Assembly (NCBI RefSeq): GCF_016406325.1
Contig: NZ_CP066370.1
Coordinates: 2,356,001 to 2,420,000 of the forward strand
DNA: 64,000 nucleotides
Direction: 5' to 3'
Source: Shewanella putrefaciens
Lineage (GTDB): Bacteria; Pseudomonadota; Gammaproteobacteria; Enterobacterales; Shewanellaceae
In this document: positions 47,819-55,681 of the stretch, piece after piece
Numbering within the stretch: the stretch's first letter is position 1
How the letters are laid out: every line of letters starts with the position of its first letter
Notes under the pieces: model-generated
The model's database searches: none
What the model was told of the DNA's origin: nothing
The model's input: the letters and a program-made list of their open reading frames with translations, nothing else
Translations under genes and position numbers: made by a program

Positions 47819-50368
47819 CTAATTTGCCAACGCTTTCGATACTTTCTCATACATATCTTTAGACAAATCGGGCAACGCTAAGAGCTGCGCTAAGCAAGCC
47901 TTAATATGCATTTGACGTGCTAAATCAAATTTACTGAATTGGATTAATGGTGTCACCATTCGTGCAGCCACCTGAGGATTGAGTTGATTTAATGTGATTA
48001 AGCATTCCGTTAAGAAAGCATACCCCTTTCCATCGGCACGGTGAAATTGGTCAATATTGCCAGCGGCAAAACTGCCAATGAGTGAGCGTACCCGATTAGG
48101 ATTGCTCATACTAAAGCTGCTGTGTTGTTGCAATTGACGTAAACTATCAATGACATCATCTGCATTACGCGTTGCTTGCAACATAAACCATTTATCCATC
48201 ACTAGCGGAGTATCTCGCCAACGCTGTTCAAATGTTGCCATTAATTCACTTCGACAAGGCAAATCACCAACATTAGCGGCCATTAAAGCACCGAGGGAAT
48301 CCGTCATATTAGTCGCGTTTTCAAACTGGGATATGACAAAATCTTCAGCGCCAACGGAAACTCGGCTCATCCAATTTAGACATTGATTCTTAAGAGCGCG
48401 AGCCTGAGTACTTTCCACGGTCAACAGTGAACGATAAAGCGCAACTAACTCATCTTCACAATATGAGGCAAGTTCAGTTAATACAAACTCCCGGGCACAG
48501 ACTAATGCATCTAAATCAACGGTTTCAACCTGCTCAATCAAGGCTGATGCGGATGGAATAGCTAAAATTTCAGCAATTAAAGCCTGATCTAGCACAGTAT
48601 CAAGCAACACACCCTTGAAGCTATCACGCACCCTCTCATCCAGAGCCATCGCTTGCTGCTGTTGTAGATGAGTAACATTCTGCCAAATAGCTTGGCTTAC
48701 CAAGGTGACAGAGGCTTCCCAACGCGCAACGTCACTGCTGGCAAAACGCATCAAATGGACTAAATGTTCGACACTAAAGTTATAATGCAATTTTACGGGT
48801 GCTGAAAAATCCTGCAGTAATGAAACTACCGGTTTATGGCTTAATCCCTCGAAACTGAAAACCTGCTCTGCCTCTTTAAAATCAAGTACTTCATTAACTA
48901 ATGACACTCCTTTGGTATCTAAGAGTTCAATGCTGAAGGGAATATGTAATGGAGATTTACAGCCCGCTAATGTCTGTTTAAGACTAAGCTGATAAGTACC
49001 TGAACTTGCATCAAAACAGTCTGTTACCGTCACTATCGGGGTACCTGCTTGGCTATACCACAAACGGAATTGGGTTAAATCAACTCCGCTGGCATCTTCC
49101 ATCGCAGCCACAAAATCATCACAAGTCACAGCTTGACCATCGTGACGTTTAAAATACAATTTCATTCCTGCCTGAAATTGAGTTTCGCCGAGCAAAGTGT
49201 GCATCATTCGAATCACTTCGGCACCTTTGTTATACACAGTAACAGTGTAAAAATTATTCATTTCAATCACTGATTCAGGACGGATCGGATGGGACATTGG
49301 GCCTGAATCCTCAGCAAATTGCTGATTCTTGATCACTTTAATTGCGTGAATTCTATTCACCGCCCGTGAACCTAAATCGGAACTAAATTCCTGATCACGA
49401 AATACGGTTAACCCTTCTTTTAAGCTTAACTGAAACCAGTCACGGCAAGTCACCCGATTTCCCGTCCAGTTATGGAAATACTCATGCCCGACAACTGACT
49501 CAATACCGTGGTAATCTTCATCCGTAGCAGTCAAGGTATCAGCAAGCACATATTTGGTATTAAAGATATTTAAGCCTTTGTTTTCCATGGCTCCCATATT
49601 GAAAAAGTCGACGGCCACTATCATATAAATATTTAAGTCATACTCGAGATCAAACCGTGATTCATCCCAAGCCATCGACTTTTTAAGAGACGCCATCGCA
49701 TGGTTTGCTTTATGTAGATTACCTTTATCAACAAATACTTGAAGTATCACTTTGCGATGACTACGGGTGATAAATTCATCCTCTAGCATATCAAAATCCC
49801 CTGCGACCAAGGCAAACAGATAAGCAGGTTTCGGAAACGGATCTTGCCAGCACACATAATGGCGCCCACCCTCTAATGGCCCTTGGTCAATTAAGTTGCC
49901 GTTACTCAGTAAAAATGGAAATGCCGCACTATCCGCTTCTATTCGCACAGTATATTTGGCAAGTACATCGGGACGGTCGAGAAAATAGGTAATACGCCTA
50001 AAACCTTCTGCTTCACATTGAGTACAGTAAGCACCATCGGACATATACAAACCTTCAAGGCTTAAGTTTGCCTCAGGATCCAGCTTAGTCACTATCGCCA
50101 ACTCAAACTCATCGAGGGTGGTTTCAAGAGTTAAGTATCCAGCACCGACTTGGTAAGGCACAGCTTCGCCATTGATAGTTACCGATTCAAGAACAAGATC
50201 ATCACCATCAAGCGTTAAGGGATGTGTATGTGATGAAGTACGTTTAACAGTACTTGTCGCTTTAACACGCGTGTTTTTACCCGCTAAGTCAAAGACTAAA
50301 TCAATGGTATCAATAGTGAATAGCGGGGCTTGATAATCTTTAAGGTACTTGGCTTGTGCTTGCGTCAT
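47819..50368 (-). CDS. pepN: Aminopeptidase N
   Basis: An 849-residue M1 zinc metallopeptidase, cytosolic, the main broad aminopeptidase of gammaproteobacteria. Motifs: GAMENKGLNIF (substrate-recognition), the zinc site VGHEYFHNWTGN with HExxH as HEYFH, the distal Glu in LKEGLTVFRD, and the catalytic Tyr in FYTVTVYNKGAEVIRM. Length is close to E. coli PepN (870). Preceded by the prc terminator. Confidence 0.97.
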   Translation of the reverse strand: MTQAQAKYLKDYQAPLFTIDTIDLVFDLAGKNTRVKATSTVKRTSSHTHPLTLDGDDLVLESVTINGEAVPYQVGAGYLTLETTLDEFELAIVTKLDPEANLSLEGLYMSDGAYCTQCEAEGFRRITYFLDRPDVLAKYTVRIEADSAAFPFLLSNGNLIDQGPLEGGRHYVCWQDPFPKPAYLFALVAGDFDMLEDEFITRSHRKVILQVFVDKGNLHKANHAMASLKKSMAWDESRFDLEYDLNIYMIVAVDFFNMGAMENKGLNIFNTKYVLADTLTATDEDYHGIESVVGHEYFHNWTGNRVTCRDWFQLSLKEGLTVFRDQEFSSDLGSRAVNRIHAIKVIKNQQFAEDSGPMSHPIRPESVIEMNNFYTVTVYNKGAEVIRMMHTLLGETQFQAGMKLYFKRHDGQAVTCDDFVAAMEDASGVDLTQFRLWYSQAGTPIVTVTDCFDASSGTYQLSLKQTLAGCKSPLHIPFSIELLDTKGVSLVNEVLDFKEAEQVFSFEGLSHKPVVSLLQDFSAPVKLHYNFSVEHLVHLMRFASSDVARWEASVTLVSQAIWQNVTHLQQQQAMALDERVRDSFKGVLLDTVLDQALIAEILAIPSASALIEQVETVDLDALVCAREFVLTELASYCEDELVALYRSLLTVESTQARALKNQCLNWMSRVSVGAEDFVISQFENATNMTDSLGALMAANVGDLPCRSELMATFEQRWRDTPLVMDKWFMLQATRNADDVIDSLRQLQQHSSFSMSNPNRVRSLIGSFAAGNIDQFHRADGKGYAFLTECLITLNQLNPQVAARMVTPLIQFSKFDLARQMHIKACLAQLLALPDLSKDMYEKVSKALAN

Positions 50369-50398
50369 TTCGATCCCTTTAACTCTGAGCTTAATAAG

Positions 50399-50423
50399 AA
50401 AAACGCGCCATAAGCGCGTTTTA
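50399..50423 (-). terminator. Terminator after prc
   Basis: AAAACGCGCTTATGGCGCGTTTTTC on the minus strand: perfect stem with A and T runs, 28 bp past the prc stop. Confidence 0.9.
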
Positions 50424-50450
50424 ATACGGGGTATATCTCTTTAGTCACAC

Positions 50451-52496
50451 CTATTGCACATTAGTTTTAGCGAGCTTTTTAGCATCAATCATATCTAAGG
50501 TGATATAAGCGGTTTCGTCTAAAAATGGATCCGGTGCTTCAGTAGTATCTTTAATGTCTTCCATGGATTTAACCACAGCCAAACCTTGAGCAACACGGCG
50601 TTCATTGGTTCTATCTAACAATTTTTTCTCATCAGCTTCACGAGAAGCAATTCGTTCACTCTCAACTAAAGAAATGGTCTTCTCTTTGTGATGCTTTTTA
50701 AATTCAGCAATATCTTGATTGATATAATTAAACTCTACGCTGTCTTTAATTCGGTTGAGGTGTTTCTTCTCTAAGTTAACAACCAACTCAGGCGTTACAT
50801 CACTTAATCTATTGTATTGGGCTTCCGGAACTTTATCCCATGGCAATGCGTTTTTCTCTTCAGCTTCACCATACTCACCTGGCTCTAATGCACTTGGATA
50901 AGCAATATTAGGAGTGACCCCTTTAATTTGGGTGCTGCCACCATTAATACGATAAAATTTTTGAATAGTGTACTGCACATGACCAATAGGCTTATCATAC
51001 ATATCGTAAATACGGCCTAAACTCTTATGTTGCTGTACCGTGCCCTTACCAAAACTTGATTCACCCACAATTAATGCTCGGTCATAGTCCTGTAATGCAG
51101 CGGCGAAAATCTCAGATGCAGAGGCGCTATAACGATCAACCATCACAGTTAATGGGCCTGAATAGCTGGTTTTACCATCATTATCACGGTGTGCTGACAC
51201 TCGGCCATCGGCATCCCGAATTTGTACGACAGGCCCCATATCAATAAAGAGTCCTGTCAGCAATACGGCCTCAGTTAACGCTCCGCCACCGTTTCCTCTT
51301 AAGTCGATAACAATCCCTTCTACTTTGGCTTCGTTAAGTTTAACGAGTTCTTTTTCAACGTCTTGCGACAAATTCATGTAGAAACCAGGGATTTGAATAA
51401 CACCCACTTTACGATTGGCGTATTCACCTTCTTTAGGTTCAATCACTTTTGATGTTGCCGCGCGATCTTCGAGGCGAATCTTGTCACGAACTAAGGTCAA
51501 ATTGAATGGTTTTGCATTTGAGCCACCCTTCTTAGGTAGAATTTGCAGAACCACTTTACTGCCTTTTGGCCCTTTTATAAGGTCAACAACATCGTCTAAA
51601 CGCCAACCAATGACATCGACAATCTCGCCGCCCTCCTGACCAACACCAACAATTTTATCTTCGGGTGAAAGCTTCTCGCTACCAGCAGCAGGCCCGCCCG
51701 CAATCAAACTCTTGATCACTGTGTAATCATCTTCAAGCTGCAATTGAGCACCAATACCTTCAAGACTAAGGTTCATTTCCATTTGGAAACGCTCAGCATT
51801 GCGTGGCGATAGGTAGCTAGTATGTGGCTCTATGCTACGGGAAAAAGCATTCATCACACCTTGAAATACATCTTCACTGTTTGTTTGAGTGAGACGTTTG
51901 ATCGCGTTGTTATAGCGCTTTTGTAAAATATCGACGATCTCAGGCCACTTTTTGCCTGTTAACTTAAGATTTAACGCATCATATTTAACACGTTGACGCC
52001 ACAGTTCATTGATCTCAGCTTGATCCTTAGGCCAAGCAGCATCTTCCCTATCGTATTCGTACACATCAGCCGGAACTGTAAAATCAATTTCTTGATCCAA
52101 TAATGACAAGGCATAAACAAAGCCTTCATAACGGCGCTTTTGCACTACATCAAACATCTTGTATGCAGGTTCAAGCTCACCGGAAATCAACATGTTATCG
52201 AATTGATTAATATAAGGTTTAAAGCTATCTACATCCGCTTGGGTCAATACATTGCGGCGATAATCCAATTGTTGTAGATAGCGATCGAAGATTTGCGCTG
52301 AAAACGCATCATCTAAGTTGAATCTGTGGTAATGCGAACGAGTATATAAGTCCGTCACTCTCTTACTGGCAACCTTATGTTGTGCCTCTTGCTTGAGAGT
52401 GGGTAACTCGCTGATTTGAATCGTGGGTGGTACGGCCCAAGCCGAAAATCCGACAAAAACAGTGGCAATCGAGATAGCCAAAGTGAGTTTTCGCAT
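50451..52496 (-). CDS. prc: Tail-specific (carboxy-terminal processing) protease
   Basis: About 681 residues from the ATG at 52496 (GGAG 10 nt upstream; two TTG codons precede it). Signal peptide MRKLTLAISIATVFVGFSA then WA: periplasmic. A PDZ domain (about 235-320, QLEDDYTVIKSLIAGGPA) precedes the S41 peptidase domain with the catalytic Ser in DRYSASASEIFAAAL and the Lys in GESSFGKGTVQ. A C-terminal DUF3340 helical part follows. In E. coli it degrades SsrA-like tails and, with NlpI, the endopeptidase MepS. Directly downstream of proQ, as in E. coli. Confidence 0.95.
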   Translation of the reverse strand: MRKLTLAISIATVFVGFSAWAVPPTIQISELPTLKQEAQHKVASKRVTDLYTRSHYHRFNLDDAFSAQIFDRYLQQLDYRRNVLTQADVDSFKPYINQFDNMLISGELEPAYKMFDVVQKRRYEGFVYALSLLDQEIDFTVPADVYEYDREDAAWPKDQAEINELWRQRVKYDALNLKLTGKKWPEIVDILQKRYNNAIKRLTQTNSEDVFQGVMNAFSRSIEPHTSYLSPRNAERFQMEMNLSLEGIGAQLQLEDDYTVIKSLIAGGPAAGSEKLSPEDKIVGVGQEGGEIVDVIGWRLDDVVDLIKGPKGSKVVLQILPKKGGSNAKPFNLTLVRDKIRLEDRAATSKVIEPKEGEYANRKVGVIQIPGFYMNLSQDVEKELVKLNEAKVEGIVIDLRGNGGGALTEAVLLTGLFIDMGPVVQIRDADGRVSAHRDNDGKTSYSGPLTVMVDRYSASASEIFAAALQDYDRALIVGESSFGKGTVQQHKSLGRIYDMYDKPIGHVQYTIQKFYRINGGSTQIKGVTPNIAYPSALEPGEYGEAEEKNALPWDKVPEAQYNRLSDVTPELVVNLEKKHLNRIKDSVEFNYINQDIAEFKKHHKEKTISLVESERIASREADEKKLLDRTNERRVAQGLAVVKSMEDIKDTTEAPDPFLDETAYITLDMIDAKKLAKTNVQ

Positions 52497-52524
52497 CAAC
52501 AAGTTACTCCGTCTTAATAAATGA

Positions 52525-53163
52525 TTACAGCAGGATATGTTCCGCTCTAACTTTAATCGTTAGACCGCTATCAAGCTGAACATGAATGTCCTCTTTATTA
52601 ATGTCAGTGATCACGCCGGCAACGGGTGTCACACCTAACTTAACATTAACACGTTGTTTTTTCGCTAAATCAGTCAACTGTGCTTGCACTAAATTGACCA
52701 CTGGCGCAGCAACTTTAGGTGCTGGTTTAGCAGGACGCTCAGTTTTAGGACGTTGAGGAACGGCCACTTTCTTATGCGCTTTTTTGGCTGCAGCTTTAGG
52801 CGTACTAGGTGCTTTTGCCGCACGTTTTGCCTTCGCTTTTTCCTGACTTTCTTTCAACATGGCTTGAGCATGATCAATATGTTCTTGCTCTAACTCACCA
52901 CAAGGTTCGCCATCGAGGTTAACCCGTTGTGCGCCTGCTTTTACACATTTCAGGTAACGCCAGCTGCTGGTATAACGTCTTAAGGCAACTCGTAGTTGAG
53001 TTTTACTGACCTTAGAATCATCAGCCAACCTTTCAGCCAAATCTTGAAACAATCCGATTTTTAATGGCTTAGTTTCACCTTCAGCAATAAAGCACAAAGG
53101 AAATGTTTCATACAAATACGCCAAAATTGCATTGGTGTCGGTCAACTTATCTGTTGATTCCAT
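52525..53163 (-). CDS. proQ: RNA chaperone ProQ
   Basis: About 212 residues; ATG at 53163 chosen because GGAAG lies 5 nt upstream and the family begins MESTDKLTD. The N-terminal FinO-like RNA-binding domain (about 5-120, TSSWRYLKCVKAG), a basic Ala/Lys/Pro linker (about 120-165) and a C-terminal Tudor-like domain (about 165-212) are all present. It binds structured small RNAs and 3' ends of mRNAs. 29 bp upstream of prc and likely cotranscribed with it. Confidence 0.95.
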   Translation of the reverse strand: MESTDKLTDTNAILAYLYETFPLCFIAEGETKPLKIGLFQDLAERLADDSKVSKTQLRVALRRYTSSWRYLKCVKAGAQRVNLDGEPCGELEQEHIDHAQAMLKESQEKAKAKRAAKAPSTPKAAAKKAHKKVAVPQRPKTERPAKPAPKVAAPVVNLVQAQLTDLAKKQRVNVKLGVTPVAGVITDINKEDIHVQLDSGLTIKVRAEHILL

Positions 53164-53445
53164 CATTACTTCCACAGTCAAAAAGGGACATCGAATTCGA
53201 GGTGATAAAAATCAGCTTCTTACGTGTCGTTTGTCTTCGTTAAGCCCAATATTGAGCCAAGGTACAAATTAGCATTCTCGCCGCATTTTCTAAAGTTAAA
53301 AAAGTATAACTTAACCATTTTTTACGGCTTAACACATCAAGCTTATTGATGACATTGGTGTCAAACCGGCTTAATCGATGCTGGCGCATATTATAAGGCG
53401 CACGCTAGCGATTGCGACTATGAATTATGTGTTATTGCACGCAAA
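53164..53445. other. Intergenic space between msrC and proQ
   Basis: About 280 bp, without a gene. Expected to hold the proQ promoter on the minus strand; no clear terminator or RNA gene recognised. Confidence 0.4.
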
Positions 53446-53904
53446 TTAATCAAATAGGCAATTTTCAAAGCTTTTAACTAACAATTCCAGCCCTTTTTGG
53501 TCGTCTTCATCAAAACGATCGAAGCTCGGACTGTCAATATCGAGCACTGCAATAACTTTTCCGTTAGCACGAACTGGCACAACAATTTCAGAATTACTGG
53601 CAGAGTCACAGGCGATGTGTCCATCAAATTGGTGTACATCTGCAATCCGTTGCGTCTGATTAGTGTATGCGGCAGTCCCACAGACGCCTTTTCCTAAAGG
53701 GATGCGGGTACAAGCCACTTTACCTTGGAACGGGCCTAACACTAATTGCTCACCACGCATAACATAAAACCCAACCCAGTTAAGATCGGTTAAATTATCA
53801 TTCAGCAAGGCGGAAAAGTTTGCCATTGCCGCCACAACATCATCTTCACCTTCAAGCAAAGCTAACGCTTGACGATTCAGTGACTCATAAAATTGCGATT
53901 TCAT
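53446..53904 (-). CDS. msrC: Free methionine-R-sulfoxide reductase (GAF domain)
   Basis: A 152-residue single GAF domain. Three Cys typical of fRMsr are visible: VACTRI, KGVCGTA and HIACDSASNSE; the latter two/three form the catalytic and resolving set. It reduces free (not protein-bound) methionine-R-sulfoxide using thioredoxin. Length fits E. coli MsrC/YebR (165). It stands 18 bp downstream of yebG, so both are probably read together. Confidence 0.93.
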   Translation of the reverse strand: MKSQFYESLNRQALALLEGEDDVVAAMANFSALLNDNLTDLNWVGFYVMRGEQLVLGPFQGKVACTRIPLGKGVCGTAAYTNQTQRIADVHQFDGHIACDSASNSEIVVPVRANGKVIAVLDIDSPSFDRFDEDDQKGLELLVKSFENCLFD

Positions 53905-53922
53905 TATATTTCCTAACCTTGT

Positions 53923-54222
53923 CTACTCTGCCGCTTCAGCTTTTTTCGCTGTTTTCTTGGTTACCGCTTGATTCGTTGGCGTACTATTAACCTGAACGAC
54001 GCCTTTAAGCAAGTTCGTCAGCTCATCTTTATTATTAGCAAAATAAAATGCGAGCCGTTCGCTCAGACTTTCATCAATGCCTAATTCAGATTTTTGAATG
54101 AAGGGGATCAGGTTATCAGCGATATCGAGCATCTTATCGTAGGCATCGGCCTCCTTTTTCGATGTGAATGTCATCTTTTCAACCCCTTCTCTTACCACGA
54201 CAAACTGTGTAATAACTGCCAT
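53923..54222 (-). CDS. yebG: YebG family DNA-damage-inducible protein
   Basis: 99 residues, cytosolic. MAVITQFVVVREGVEKMTF and SKKEADAYDKMLDIADNL match YebG of E. coli (96 aa), an SOS gene of unknown activity. The C-terminal tail is Lys/Ala-rich. A perfect-form LexA box is placed 13 bp upstream of the ATG, which predicts SOS control and, through cotranscription, damage induction of msrC. Confidence 0.93.
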   Translation of the reverse strand: MAVITQFVVVREGVEKMTFTSKKEADAYDKMLDIADNLIPFIQKSELGIDESLSERLAFYFANNKDELTNLLKGVVQVNSTPTNQAVTKKTAKKAEAAE

Positions 54223-54234
54223 GACTGCCTCGCA

Positions 54235-54250
54235 CTGTTTTTATATACAG
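54235..54250 (-). promoter_or_regulatory. LexA operator (SOS box) of yebG
   Basis: CTGTTTTTATATACAG matches CTG-N10-CAG with the extended CTGT/ACAG ends, and lies just upstream of yebG. The divergent letA gene starts 180 bp away and is less likely to be affected. Confidence 0.9.
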
Positions 54251-54429
54251 TAACCAGAATGACATAGATCGAACTTGTGATGCAAGTGTTCTGATTAATC
54301 TGGTATTATCAGGCGGCTTTCATTAGTGAGATAAGCGAGTTTTTCTGACGTTTCAATGTCCAACAGCATATCACTGATGGGTGGACACTTAATTTCTTAG
54401 TCATTTTGGGGCTAATTAAATATTTTTAT

Positions 54430-55062
54430 ATGCATGAAAACACAGTAGAAAACTCTGTAATCCTCTGTCGTTCCTGCGACTTGGCTATCCGCAAACGCGC
54501 CTTACCCTCAGGTGTTAGAGCCCTATGTCCGCGTTGCAGCACTGCACTCTATGATACGCCATATTGCTCAGTAAATGGCATGTTAGCCTTGTGTATTACT
54601 GCGCTAGTATTTTATTTTCCAGCTAATTTTTTGCCTGTACTTGAGATCCATTTCCTCGGCAGCATTCGTACTACTACCGTGTTTCAAGGTGCATTTGCCG
54701 TATTTGAGCAAGGCTACTGGGTGGTAGGTTTAGCGGTATTAGCGGCTGCGGTAATAGGTCCAGGATTATTGATTTTATCCATTCTTACACAGATATTAAT
54801 TGTCAAATGGGGGCTTTCTATCCCCTTTTGGCGTAACAGTTTAAAACAGTTATTGAAACTTCAAGGCGTGCTTTCTCAACTGACCATGTTAGAAATTTAC
54901 GTGATTAGCTTTTTAGTTTCATCATTTCAATTATCTGATTTTTCAGATATTTATTTTGGAATGGGTACATTTTGCTTCACAATGTTGTTTCTCGTGACCT
55001 TATTTTTACAACGGGAATACGATCTAGAGCATATGTGGACCCTATTGGATGGGCATCGCTAG
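54430..55062 (+). CDS. letA: LetA/PqiA-like membrane protein, first half
   Basis: About 210 residues from ATG 54430 (a TTG eight codons earlier is unlikely). N-terminal zinc-ribbon-like C-x2-C pairs (CRSCDLA; CPRCSTA) precede about four membrane segments, the PqiA domain architecture. In E. coli LetA (YebS, 427 aa) is a single chain with two such domains; here each half is a separate ORF. With the MCE protein downstream it should form the LetAB phospholipid transporter. Next ORF starts 1 nt after the stop. Confidence 0.88.
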   Translation: MHENTVENSVILCRSCDLAIRKRALPSGVRALCPRCSTALYDTPYCSVNGMLALCITALVFYFPANFLPVLEIHFLGSIRTTTVFQGAFAVFEQGYWVVGLAVLAAAVIGPGLLILSILTQILIVKWGLSIPFWRNSLKQLLKLQGVLSQLTMLEIYVISFLVSSFQLSDFSDIYFGMGTFCFTMLFLVTLFLQREYDLEHMWTLLDGHR

Positions 55063-55063
55063 T

Positions 55064-55681
55064 ATGAAACAGCAAGGTAAGGATATTGGCCTTTGTCTAT
55101 GCCGTGTGTGCCAACAACTCAACACCACAGGTAGCACTCACTGCCTGCGCTGTGAGGCAGAGTTAAAGGTTCGTGATTACAGTAGCTTGCAAAAAAGTTG
55201 GGCGCTACTCATCACGGCCGCAATTTTATTGGTACCCGCCAATCTATACCCAATCACTATACTGACTAATCAGGGACAAGTGCGCCACGATACGATTTTT
55301 TCAGGGATCATCCATTTAGTGCACTCAGATATGATCCCTATCGCCATTATTGTGTTTATCGCGAGTATCTTAGTGCCTTGGATTAAAATCATAGGACTGT
55401 CCATTTACCTATGCGCGATCAGTTTTGAGCTTCCGATTTCAAAAAAGAAGTTAATGGTGGGATTTCATGTTATCGAGTGGATTGGCCGTTGGTCTATGCT
55501 TGATTTATTCGTAATTTCGCTCACTGTTGCGCTCGTTAATATGGGGCAACTGCTAGACGCTAAGCCCGCACCTGCAGCCACTGCATTTGCATTGGTTATT
55601 TTGTTAACTCAGCTCGCTGCAAAAGTTTTAGACACTCGTTTACTCTGGGATCGATTGGACACTCAAGATGACACAAATTGA
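55064..55681 (+). CDS. LetA/PqiA-like membrane protein, second half
   Basis: About 205 residues; ATG 55064 directly follows the previous stop, and an overlapping ATG at 55049 is the alternative. Again C-x2-C pairs (CLCRVC; HCLRC) and about four membrane segments, with SWALLITAAILLVPANLYPI in PqiA style. Together with the upstream ORF it equals one LetA chain. The separation by a stop could be real subunit splitting, since both starts and frames look natural. It overlaps letB by 14 bp, indicating translational coupling. Confidence 0.88.
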   Translation: MKQQGKDIGLCLCRVCQQLNTTGSTHCLRCEAELKVRDYSSLQKSWALLITAAILLVPANLYPITILTNQGQVRHDTIFSGIIHLVHSDMIPIAIIVFIASILVPWIKIIGLSIYLCAISFELPISKKKLMVGFHVIEWIGRWSMLDLFVISLTVALVNMGQLLDAKPAPAATAFALVILLTQLAAKVLDTRLLWDRLDTQDDTN

